Positions 1-5,175 of a stretch of DNA of 6,624 bases are shown here, one piece after another (position 1 is the first letter of the stretch; each line of letters opens with the position of its first letter). This DNA is from JACCTH01 sp050741915. GTDB taxonomy: Bacteria; Actinomycetota; Acidimicrobiia; Spongiisociales; ZC4RG35. A program made the translations under genes and the position numbers. The stretch is taken from positions 1 to 6,624 of the forward strand of contig JBOGEX010000139.1 in the NCBI GenBank assembly GCA_050741915.1, read 5' to 3'. The notes under the pieces are model-generated. The model was not told the DNA's origin and searched no databases. It saw nothing but the letters and a program-made list of their open reading frames with translations.

Positions 1-1173
1 GATCCCCTGGTCGCGCATGACGACGTCAAGCAGGCCCGCCAAGGCACCCAGGCCAAGTTGCCAGCGAACACCTAATAGCACGGCCGCCGGTCCAGCGAGG
101 GCCAGGGCCGCGATCAGGACCAGGCCCAGCGAAGCAGCAGGAACCTCGATGGCTTCGATGACCGTCCGACCCGCTGCCAACCGCGCACCTTGCAAGCTGA
201 GGTGGAAGGCGTAGAAACTGAGCAAGGTTGGCAGGCCACCCTGGGCCCAAGTCGCCGCGGTCACCGCCGCCGCCGTGACCACTCCTATCAGGAAGGCCCA
301 TGGTTGCTCGGGATGTGCCAAATGCATGATTTCGAGACGAGCCCCGAATTGCGGGAAGCTCAAGATTGCGAGCAGGGCCACAGCCAGTGGCGAGAGCACC
401 CGCGTTAGGAAACGTCGTTCGAAGACTCGCATGAGGGCGAGCCCCGCCCCGCCGACCAGGAACGGGATCAGCCGGTCGGATCGCACGAGTAAGCCGAAGG
501 CTGCAGCCTCGGACACAACCACCAAGAGTTGCTCTCGTCGCAGCCGGCCGAATGAGGCAACAGCCAGAGCCGCAGCAATCACCGCCACCACCTGGCCCGG
601 GCTCGATCCGAGGCCAAGAACAGCTTGGCCCATCAGCGCCGCGCCAACTAATGACGCCGTGGCAACCTCTCGTTCTCTGAGCACAGACCGGCGGGCGAGG
701 CCTGCTGCGGCCAGGAGTCCGGCCGCTATCTCGAGAAACTTGGTGAGGAGCCCGATCGGGTCGACCTCCTCCCTCCCGATGCCCCAGGGCAATGCCCAGA
801 TGCGGGTGGCCGCGTACAAGGCTACGAGACCTCCCGCTACGACGATCACCATGCGATAGGCCGGACGTACCCATCCCTTCTGCATCAGTATCCCGGCAAG
901 AATTATTTCTGACGCGCCGGCGGCGGCGAAAAAGACACCGGCAGGGGCGCTCTCGGCGAAGTGGCTCGGAGTGAGGCCTAGGTGGAACATCCCTGCCAAG
1001 CCGATCGAGAGCGCTGTTCCGGTTCGCAACCTGTCTTGGGTCCCGGCATCGAATCGAATCCGGGAGGCAGCAGCCGCCCAAAGGGCTATCGCGGTCATAC
1101 CGATTAGCGGGCCAAACCGAATGACAAGAGTCCAGGGGCCCTCGTGCGCTTCGGCTGCGATGTGTGGCACCAC
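1..1173 (-). CDS. Polytopic membrane protein of unknown function, 3' end beyond the window
   Basis: The minus-strand frame is open from about 1314 to base 1 and encodes a hydrophobic protein with perhaps ten membrane segments separated by short Arg-rich loops. Near the N-terminus is the segment MFHLGLTPSHFAES, followed by membrane helices and a loop reading RIWALPWGIGREEVDPIGLL. This arrangement resembles uncharacterised actinobacterial membrane proteins I recall, but I cannot name a function. I favour the GTG at 1173: GGAGG lies 11 bases upstream, and this start leaves an 88-bp gap to the divergent gene at 1262. The tandem ATGs at 1314 and 1311 are in frame, but would make the two divergent coding regions overlap by about 50 bp. 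From 1173, 391 codons are visible with no stop, so the C-terminus is missing. His64 and His71 sit at a predicted membrane edge and could bind metal or haem, which is speculation. The overlapping Arg-rich frame at 26-1081 is a shadow. Confidence 0.75.
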   Translation of the reverse strand, partial: MVPHIAAEAHEGPWTLVIRFGPLIGMTAIALWAAAASRIRFDAGTQDRLRTGTALSIGLAGMFHLGLTPSHFAESAPAGVFFAAAGASEIILAGILMQKGWVRPAYRMVIVVAGGLVALYAATRIWALPWGIGREEVDPIGLLTKFLEIAAGLLAAAGLARRSVLREREVATASLVGAALMGQAVLGLGSSPGQVVAVIAAALAVASFGRLRREQLLVVVSEAAAFGLLVRSDRLIPFLVGGAGLALMRVFERRFLTRVLSPLAVALLAILSFPQFGARLEIMHLAHPEQPWAFLIGVVTAAAVTAATWAQGGLPTLLSFYAFHLSLQGARLAAGRTVIEAIEVPAASLGLVLIAALALAGPAAVLLGVRWQLGLGALAGLLDVVMRDQGI

Positions 1174-1261
1174 GATCCGAAGGTCCTCCAGAGTCGCCGG
1201 TCTGTCCCTCGATTCACCTCGTGCTAACGGTGCAAATGGTGGTGCCAGGTAGTATGCCAGC
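1174..1261. promoter_or_regulatory. Divergent intergenic region with a candidate -10 box for the selenoprotein gene
   Basis: This gap separates the left membrane protein from the divergent redoxin gene. TAGTAT at 1250-1255 fits the TANNNT -10 consensus and lies six bases before the GTG at 1262, so transcription would begin at or next to the start codon and give a leaderless mRNA. That agrees with the lack of a Shine-Dalgarno sequence before this GTG. I see no convincing -35 element. Confidence 0.35.
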
Positions 1262-1846
1262 GTGTCGGTTGCCGGGTCCCGTCGCGTTCGGATCACACCA
1301 ACGGTCCTCATCATCGGTATGCTGCTGATCGGCGGTGGGGTGCTGGCGCTTGTCGCTGCCCGGGACCGCGCACAGACCGACACAACGGCGGACCTTGACC
1401 AGGCGCCCGCCGTGGTCCTGCCCGCCACCAATGGCGAGACCGTCGACCTCGCCGCCTACCGGGGCAAAAGCAATGTGTTGCTCTATTTCTACGAACACGC
1501 CGGCTGAGCGCCGTGCGAGGCGCAACTGGTCGAGTTGCAGATGGCGAAAGATAAGTTCGAAGCGCAGGGCACCCAGGTTTTTGCAGCCTCAGTGCAGGAT
1601 CTCGCTACCTCGACTGAGATGGCTGACCGCTTGGATGTTGACATCCCCATCCTGGCCGATCGCGACCACCAGGTGGCAGAGGCCTTCGGCATCTACAACC
1701 TTCCCGGCAGCATGGGACCGTTCTCCACCCACTCCTTCTGGCTGATCGACCGTGACGGGCAGATCCGCTGGAGCGAGGTCTCACTCGAGATGTACGTCCC
1801 CTTCGACCGACTGCGGGCAGCCGTCGGGAGCCTTGCTAAAGATTGA
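1262..1846 (+). CDS. Selenocysteine-containing membrane-anchored redoxin (UAPC motif)
   Basis: A single frame runs from GTG 1262 to TGA 1844-1846 (194 residues), interrupted only by TGA at 1505-1507, codon 82. Residues 1-11 are basic and about 12-32 form one membrane helix or uncleaved signal. A thioredoxin/peroxiredoxin fold follows: the extended NGETVDLAAYRGK strand-turn, the strand NVLLYFYEHAG, then UGA-A-P-C, and later ILADRDHQVAEAFGIYNLPG, THSFWLIDRDGQIRW and EMYVPFDRL. Cys homologues that I recall read LLYFQEG-x-x-C-Q-P-C at this place, so the UGA falls exactly on the first Cys of CxxC and Cys85 is the second. A SECIS-like hairpin follows directly. Both halves are conserved in the same frame, which argues against a decayed gene. 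The protein probably acts outside the membrane as a thiol peroxidase or disulfide oxidoreductase with a Sec-Cys pair; the substrate is unknown. Standard gene calling would split it into 1262-1507 and a piece starting near 1535. The SelA, SelB, SelD and tRNA-Sec it needs must lie outside the window. A sequencing error or nonsense mutation is the alternative. Confidence 0.8.
1508..1538 (+). promoter_or_regulatory. SECIS-like element for UGA recoding
   Basis: Starting 14 nt after the UGA at 1505-1507, GCAACT (1522-1527) pairs perfectly with AGTTGC (1533-1538) around the five-base loop GGTCG. The E. coli fdhF SECIS, the classic SelB-binding hairpin, has an apical GGUCU loop; the GGUC core is shared here. 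The loop starts 21 nt after the UGA here and 19 nt after it in fdhF. A second possible hairpin, GCGCC (1508-1512) with GGCGC (1519-1523), abuts the UGA and competes with the base of the first stem. The element lies inside the coding region, as bacterial SECIS elements do. I see no clear bulged U on the 5' side of the stem. Confidence 0.65.
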
Positions 1847-1848
1847 GA

Positions 1849-1862
1849 CGCCGACAACGGCG
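1849..1862 (+). terminator. Short GC hairpin just after the selenoprotein stop
   Basis: CGCCG pairs with CGGCG around an ACAA tetraloop, beginning three bases after the stop codon. No T-tract follows, so it is at best an imperfect intrinsic terminator or an mRNA 3'-end stabiliser. Confidence 0.3.
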
Positions 1863-1882
1863 ATGGCGAAATCGGCATCGGT

Positions 1883-2047
1883 TCACTCCGCGCCGGCAAC
1901 AGTCAGCTCCCCGAGCAGATCTCGTAATTCGAAGCCGGGAGGCACGCGTTGCGGCCCAGCGCCTCTTTGGACTTCAACCATCCCCTCCTTTCCCGACTCG
2001 ACTCGTTGCTCATCGGGTTCGACTGTCCGGCAATTGACAGCGCTCAT
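1883..2047 (-). CDS. Possible small protein, 54 aa, unknown function
   Basis: A minus-strand frame runs from ATG 2047 to TGA 1883-1885. It starts MSAVNCRTVEPDEQRVESG and ends PPGFELRDLLGELTVAGAE, an acidic, soluble, partly helical sequence that reads like protein and lacks the Arg/Pro-rich shadow composition of other frames here. A second in-frame ATG at 1981 has AGGAGG only two bases upstream, too close for good initiation; ATG 2047 has no clear ribosome binding site. The gene would converge on the selenoprotein gene, and its first codons would be antisense to the 5' arm of the SAM riboswitch, so both cannot be freely expressed from overlapping transcripts. I do not recognise the family, and chance is a real alternative at this length. 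Confidence 0.25.
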   Translation of the reverse strand: MSAVNCRTVEPDEQRVESGKEGMVEVQRGAGPQRVPPGFELRDLLGELTVAGAE

Positions 2048-2164
2048 CCAGAGCCGTGGAGGGACAGGCCCTGTGAAAACGCGGCAACCGATACGTTAGG
2101 TGCCAATGCCTGATCGATGAATGCCTATGGCGACATCCGCCCCCGGGCGCTCGCTGAGCGCGTC
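2036..2164 (+). promoter_or_regulatory. SAM-I (S-box) riboswitch aptamer
   Basis: The core matches the S-box class: CATCCAGAG, GTGGAGGGACAGGCCC, TGAAAAC, GCGGCAACC and GGTGCCAATGCC occur in the right order and spacing (about 2045-2110). P1 is formed by GACAGCGCTCA (2036-2046) and TGAGCGCGTC (2155-2164), giving ten pairs with one bulged A. A P4-like arm follows the core: GATG pairs with CATC, and GCC pairs with GGC around TAT (about 2116-2137). SAM-I aptamers bind S-adenosylmethionine and usually switch off methionine or sulfur genes when SAM is plentiful. The SAM-IV class shares part of this core, but GGTGCCAAT followed by CC favours SAM-I. Downstream on the same strand are a short ORF at 2195 and the broken OsmC-like gene at 2380. 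No methionine gene is present. Confidence 0.85.
2147..2161 (+). promoter_or_regulatory. Alternative hairpin competing with riboswitch P1
   Basis: GCGCTC (2147-2152) pairs perfectly with GAGCGC (2156-2161) across a three-base loop. GAGCGC is also the 3' arm of riboswitch P1, where its partner is GCGCTC at 2040-2045. The two pairings exclude each other, which is what a SAM-dependent switch needs. A third GCGCTC lies at 2242-2247. No T-tract follows, so control may act on translation of the ORF at 2195 (ribosome binding site 2181-2186) or through Rho; the mechanism is inferred. Confidence 0.45.
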
Positions 2165-2194
2165 GAGAGGACGAAAACCAGGAGGTCAATCGGC

Positions 2195-2281
2195 ATGAAA
2201 CAGGACCGAACACCATTTCCTTCACGGTCCAGGTGTTGTCGGCGCTCTCGGGTGGTGAGCCCGAGCGTCACTGGCTGTTGA
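2195..2281 (+). CDS. Short ORF or leader peptide after the SAM riboswitch, 28 aa
   Basis: ATG 2195 follows a near-ideal GGAGGT (2181-2186) by eight bases and opens a 28-codon frame, MKQDRTPFPSRSRCCRRSR onward, ending at TGA 2279-2281. It is the first start codon after the riboswitch, so it is the obvious target of translational control. The basic Cys-Cys stretch recalls short Cys-containing leader peptides upstream of actinobacterial sulfur genes, which respond to cysteine supply; whether that applies here is inference. The neighbouring frame at 2215-2298 reads ISFTVQVLSALSGGEPERHW and ends in TAA, and also looks protein-like, so a small gene broken by a frameshift is an alternative. I do not recognise either peptide. 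Confidence 0.35.
   Translation: MKQDRTPFPSRSRCCRRSRVVSPSVTGC
2243..2267 (+). terminator. GC-rich hairpin upstream of the OsmC-like gene
   Basis: CGCT and CGGG (2243-2246, 2249-2252) pair with CCCG and AGCG (2260-2267) around a seven-base loop, with a CT bulge. It lies within the 28-codon ORF and could be an attenuator, but no T-run follows. Confidence 0.25.
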
Positions 2282-2379
2282 CGGCCATTCGCTCGTAAGC
2301 CACCGCCACCACCCGAGAGGTCCCGTTTCGCTTGCGGCGGTGCTCGGCGTATTCACACAGACATCGAAAGGTTCAGCTC

Positions 2380-2923
2380 ATGACAACTACCACGCGACTC
2401 AACGAGATCGACCTGGCCGCGGTCGGATCGTTGGTCCGGGCCATCCAGGTCGACTCGACAATCGCGGCAACGAAATGGCAAGCCGAGGTCACATGGCAGA
2501 AGGGCTTCCAGGTCGAAGCCCGGAGCCGCGACCTCCCGGTTCAGGAGTTCGACGAGCCCCCCACTCTCGGCGGAAGCAACGCCGCCGCCAACCCGGTCGA
2601 ACAGGTTCTGTCAGCGTTAGGTGCATGCCTCGCCATCGGTTACGCATCCAACGCCTCGGCGGCCGGGATCGAGATAAAGGACTTGCGCATCGAGCTCGAG
2701 GGTGATCTTGATCTCCACACATTCCTCGGCCTCGCCGCCTGAAATGCCGGATTCTCCGAGATCCGCGCCAGAGTTCACCAGGACACCGACGCCGATCCGG
2801 ACGTCATCGAAGAGCTCCACCGCAAGGTGGTCGCCCACCTCACCCGTCGGTCACACCATCACCCGACCGGTGGCCGTAACGGTCGACCTGGCTAACCACA
2901 AACACCCGTCTTGTGACGGTTGA
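2380..2923 (+). pseudogene. OsmC-like protein, disrupted by an in-frame TGA and a one-base insertion
   Basis: ATG 2380, with AAAGG eight bases upstream, starts a 120-residue frame ending at TGA 2740-2742. It carries OsmC-family features: DEPPTLGG, NPVEQVLSALGACLAIGYAS with the reactive Cys83, and LEGDLDLHTFLGL. Homology continues past the TGA in the same frame (NAGFSEIRARVHQDTDADPD, then EELHRKVVA). It then needs a shift at the CCC run 2834-2836, after which the other frame gives the typical ending TSPVGHTITRPVAVTVDLA and a stop at 2921-2923. Removing one C restores a 180-residue protein of normal OsmC length. Relatives I recall have Gly-Asn-Ala-Gly-Phe at the TGA site, so it looks like GGA changed to TGA and not selenocysteine. 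OsmC proteins reduce organic hydroperoxides through a Cys pair or have unknown thiol roles. Two independent lesions suggest decay; assembly errors are the alternative. Confidence 0.75.
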
Positions 2924-2954
2924 CCGATTATGGAGTAGGGCAACCGTCACAAGA
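2909..2954. repeat. Perfect 14-bp inverted repeat between convergent genes
   Basis: TCTTGTGACGGTTG (2909-2922) and CAACCGTCACAAGA (2941-2954) are exact reverse complements around an 18-base spacer. The left arm overlaps the last codons of the OsmC-like pseudogene; the right arm lies about 60 bases past the stop of the minus-strand copper gene. The position suits a bidirectional terminator, but no T-tract follows on either side. A protein-binding palindrome or a mobile-element remnant is also possible. Confidence 0.6.
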
Positions 2955-3013
2955 ATGCGATGGCGGTTCCCCGGAGCCGGCCGATGGGAAGACCGCTTCG
3001 TGAGCCACGAACC

Positions 3014-4858
3014 TCAGGGATAGGTGAAGGTTCGGTCGATCTCGTGTCCGGGGCTGATGATTCGTTCGGTAGTGATGCGGTTCTGCCGGTCAAGGTGGAG
3101 GTCGATGAGGATGCGCGAGCCAGGGAGATAGAGACGGACTCCGGGCGGGTCGCCCGGTAAGGGTATTGCTTCTTCGATGTTTCCGCCTGCGTATACCTCA
3201 AGGGCGATGAACGCCTCGCCGCTGATTTGTGTGGTGCTGGTGGCCTCGGCGCCGGGTCCGCTGCGAACGGTCTCGCTGAGGGTCAACTCCTCGACAGCCG
3301 TCATGGCATCGATCACCTGGGCAAGCAGCTCTGGCTGAGGTGCGGGTGGTGGCCAAAAAACGTTCAGTTGTACGCTGCCGGCGGTCCAATCCTGGCTGGT
3401 CGCCGTGACTGTGAATGTTGTTTTCCCCTCGGGAATTGACAGTTCTTGTGTGAAGCAACCTGACCCGCAGAGCCGTGGGGCGAGATCGATGGTTATGCCA
3501 TCGGGGAGAAGGGCCGCCGCCTCGATGTTGGCGTCTTCGATACCGCCGGTCGACTCGTTGTAGACGAGCAGATCCACCCGACCGTCCCCTACCGCCATTC
3601 CGATGGTCATCGATCCGGCCAGTCCCGCCGCCCGGGCTACCGCACCCTCGATTGGGGGTGGCCCAAGTAAGGTCGCCCCTTCGGTCTGCGCCAATGCCGG
3701 TGGAGGCATCCCGGCCAGGATTCCGCTCACCGCAACGACTGCGACTAGCACCGTCACCTCGACCGTGGTCAGTCGGCGGAGGAGTCCCAGATTGCCGGAG
3801 GGAAGGGCCCGCCGGCGGGCGGTGGCGGCCAAGGCGACGGCGACCAAGAACAGCAAGACTTTGAGGACAACCACTCGCCCGTAGGGAGTGGCCCAGAGGT
3901 CGGAGATGGAGGTGAGCAGGCTGAACGCGGAGGACAACCCGGCAGCGGCCAGCACCATCACAGCCCGCAAAGCCCACCTGGCATAGATGCGGGCGGACTG
4001 ACCCAGCCGATCCCGGTCCCTTCGGCGCCAAAGATCCACGACCAGGACGGCCAATGTGCCAAGCCAGAGGGCGGCGCCAGCCAGGTGGGCTGCGTCGGCG
4101 ATAACTCCGAGGGTTCCCCCGTTGGCTGCGGTATGGCTGCGGGCCGCCCACGCAACGACCGCTGCCCCAGTCAGGGCGAGCCCGATACCGCCTTGGCGGG
4201 TCGGCCCGGTAACAATTGCGGCCAACGCCAGAAAGGCCGCGGCGGCACCAGCACCGACCGTCCCAACAGACAATCCGCTTGGTACCGCTCTCAGGTAGAG
4301 AGCTGTGGCGCTCAACGAAGCCAGGATGAGCCCGGCTCGACCCCAGGTGGCCAAGTGGAGCCGATCGGTCTGGCGGGTTTCGGCGGTGATGAGCGCGCCC
4401 GCGGCGGCGGTCAGTCCGGCCAGGAATAGCCATCGCAGCAACCTCGCCCAGCCTTCTGACCCCCCCGACTGCGTGGCCGCAGCCAATGCCACCGTTGTGT
4501 CCCCGACGGCGAAGGCGAACTCTCCGGCCGCTTCGTGACCGTCGACCGCCGACACTACATGCCATGACACCACCAAAATCACGTCACCCAATTCAGGTAG
4601 TGCCAACCGCAATACGCTGCCGCCCGACTCGGCTTCGGGTACGGTCGAAACCTCCAAACCGTCGCCAGTCACCACGGACACGAGGGCTGTGTTGACGACG
4701 ACCGGTTCAGTGAACTGAAGGGCGATGTCGGCTGGAGGTTGAGAGAGCGTGGTTCCCTGGGCAGGGTTGGTCTCCACCAGAAACGAATGCGCCAGTGCCG
4801 GCAGCGCCAACACCAAGAGGAGGCCGAACACCACACCTGCGACGAGGCGGACGGTCAC
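3014..4858 (-). CDS. CopC-CopD fusion copper protein with extra C-terminal periplasmic domains
   Basis: The 614-residue protein starts at GTG 4858, chosen because it begins a signal peptide directly (MTVRLVAGVVFGLLLVL to ALPALA). Cleavage before His24 exposes an N-terminal His. The CopC-like domain (about 24-120) has the NPAQGTTL segment and VVSAVDGHEAAGEF; His24, Asp106 and His108 match the Cu(II) ligands known for CopC. A CopD-like membrane domain of about eight helices (about 137-385) has His242 and the AAHLAGAALWLG motif with His258. Next comes a beta-rich extracellular domain (about 400-505) with a Cys464-x3-Cys468 pair, then a domain (about 508-614) resembling lipoprotein-type beta sheets, ending IDRTFTYP. 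YcnJ-like CopC-CopD fusions take part in copper uptake or homeostasis. It is the last gene of the ccdA-SHOCT-copCD set, 67 bp after the SHOCT gene. The ribosome binding site is weak (GGGAG, 14 bases upstream), so translation may depend on the upstream gene. The frame stays open upstream to 5050, but that part overlaps the SHOCT gene and does not look coding. Confidence 0.88.
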   Translation of the reverse strand: MTVRLVAGVVFGLLLVLALPALAHSFLVETNPAQGTTLSQPPADIALQFTEPVVVNTALVSVVTGDGLEVSTVPEAESGGSVLRLALPELGDVILVVSWHVVSAVDGHEAAGEFAFAVGDTTVALAAATQSGGSEGWARLLRWLFLAGLTAAAGALITAETRQTDRLHLATWGRAGLILASLSATALYLRAVPSGLSVGTVGAGAAAAFLALAAIVTGPTRQGGIGLALTGAAVVAWAARSHTAANGGTLGVIADAAHLAGAALWLGTLAVLVVDLWRRRDRDRLGQSARIYARWALRAVMVLAAAGLSSAFSLLTSISDLWATPYGRVVVLKVLLFLVAVALAATARRRALPSGNLGLLRRLTTVEVTVLVAVVAVSGILAGMPPPALAQTEGATLLGPPPIEGAVARAAGLAGSMTIGMAVGDGRVDLLVYNESTGGIEDANIEAAALLPDGITIDLAPRLCGSGCFTQELSIPEGKTTFTVTATSQDWTAGSVQLNVFWPPPAPQPELLAQVIDAMTAVEELTLSETVRSGPGAEATSTTQISGEAFIALEVYAGGNIEEAIPLPGDPPGVRLYLPGSRILIDLHLDRQNRITTERIISPGHEIDRTFTYP

Positions 4859-4925
4859 GTTCCGGCTGCCCGCTCCCAACTCACGGGTCCCATGAGAATC
4901 AGCTGGATGTTGCCCGAGGGCGTGT

Positions 4926-5147
4926 TCAGGAGCGCAGCGCCTGTCGGCGAGCCTCGAACTCTTCCGCATCGATGTCTCCCCGGGCGAAACGCTCCTCGAG
5001 GATTCCCAGGGCGGATGATCTTCCCTCGGTCGTCCCAGTGCGCTCGGCAAGCGCCCTGACCAATATCACCAGCCCCACCACCAGGAGGACGATGAATAGG
5101 AGCCACAGCAGCCATCCGGCGCCCCACCACGGCATCTGACCCATCAT
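4926..5147 (-). CDS. Small membrane protein with SHOCT domain
   Basis: This 73-residue protein begins MMGQMPWWGAGW, crosses the membrane once (about residues 11-33, LLWLLFIVLLVVGLVILV), and ends in a SHOCT motif (about 47-72): LGILEERFARGDIDAEEFEA. SHOCT is a short C-terminal helical motif, thought to support oligomerisation, common in small bacterial membrane proteins and often found beside copper and other metal-resistance genes. The start is well set by AAAGGA eight bases before ATG 5147; a second ATG at 5144 is in frame. It lies 28 bp after ccdA and 67 bp before the copper gene, so it is probably co-transcribed with both. Its specific role is unknown; an accessory or assembly factor for the copper protein is a guess. 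Confidence 0.88.
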   Translation of the reverse strand: MMGQMPWWGAGWLLWLLFIVLLVVGLVILVRALAERTGTTEGRSSALGILEERFARGDIDAEEFEARRQALRS

Positions 5148-5175
5148 TGGCCGAATCCTTTCTTTTCAATCGAGG

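Noticed and set aside
26..1081. Long Arg/Gly/Pro-rich minus-strand frame of 351 codons
   Set aside because: Composition is typical of an out-of-frame shadow. The neighbouring minus-strand frame, open to base 1, gives a coherent membrane protein.
1505..1507. TGA as the true end of a short 81-residue protein, with a separate gene starting near 1535
   Set aside because: The first part would end in the middle of the thioredoxin fold at the active site, and the second would start without a ribosome binding site in the middle of a helix.
2034..2039. TTGACA as a -35 promoter element
   Set aside because: It overlaps the riboswitch P1 arm and has no -10 box at proper spacing; a promoter must lie upstream of the aptamer.
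2301..2342. CACCGCC/GGCGGTG pair as a terminator before the OsmC-like gene
   Set aside because: The 28-base loop is long and no T-tract follows; such short GC pairings are expected by chance in this composition.
2740..2742. TGA in the OsmC-like gene as a second selenocysteine codon
   Set aside because: The column appears to be Gly in relatives (GNAGF), it is only 38 residues after the reactive Cys and does not match the usual second OsmC Cys, only a weak four-base stem follows, and a frameshift lies downstream.
3198..4565. Minus-strand frame of 455 codons overlapping the copper gene
   Set aside because: Arg/Gly-rich shadow; the CopC-CopD frame carries all recognisable motifs.
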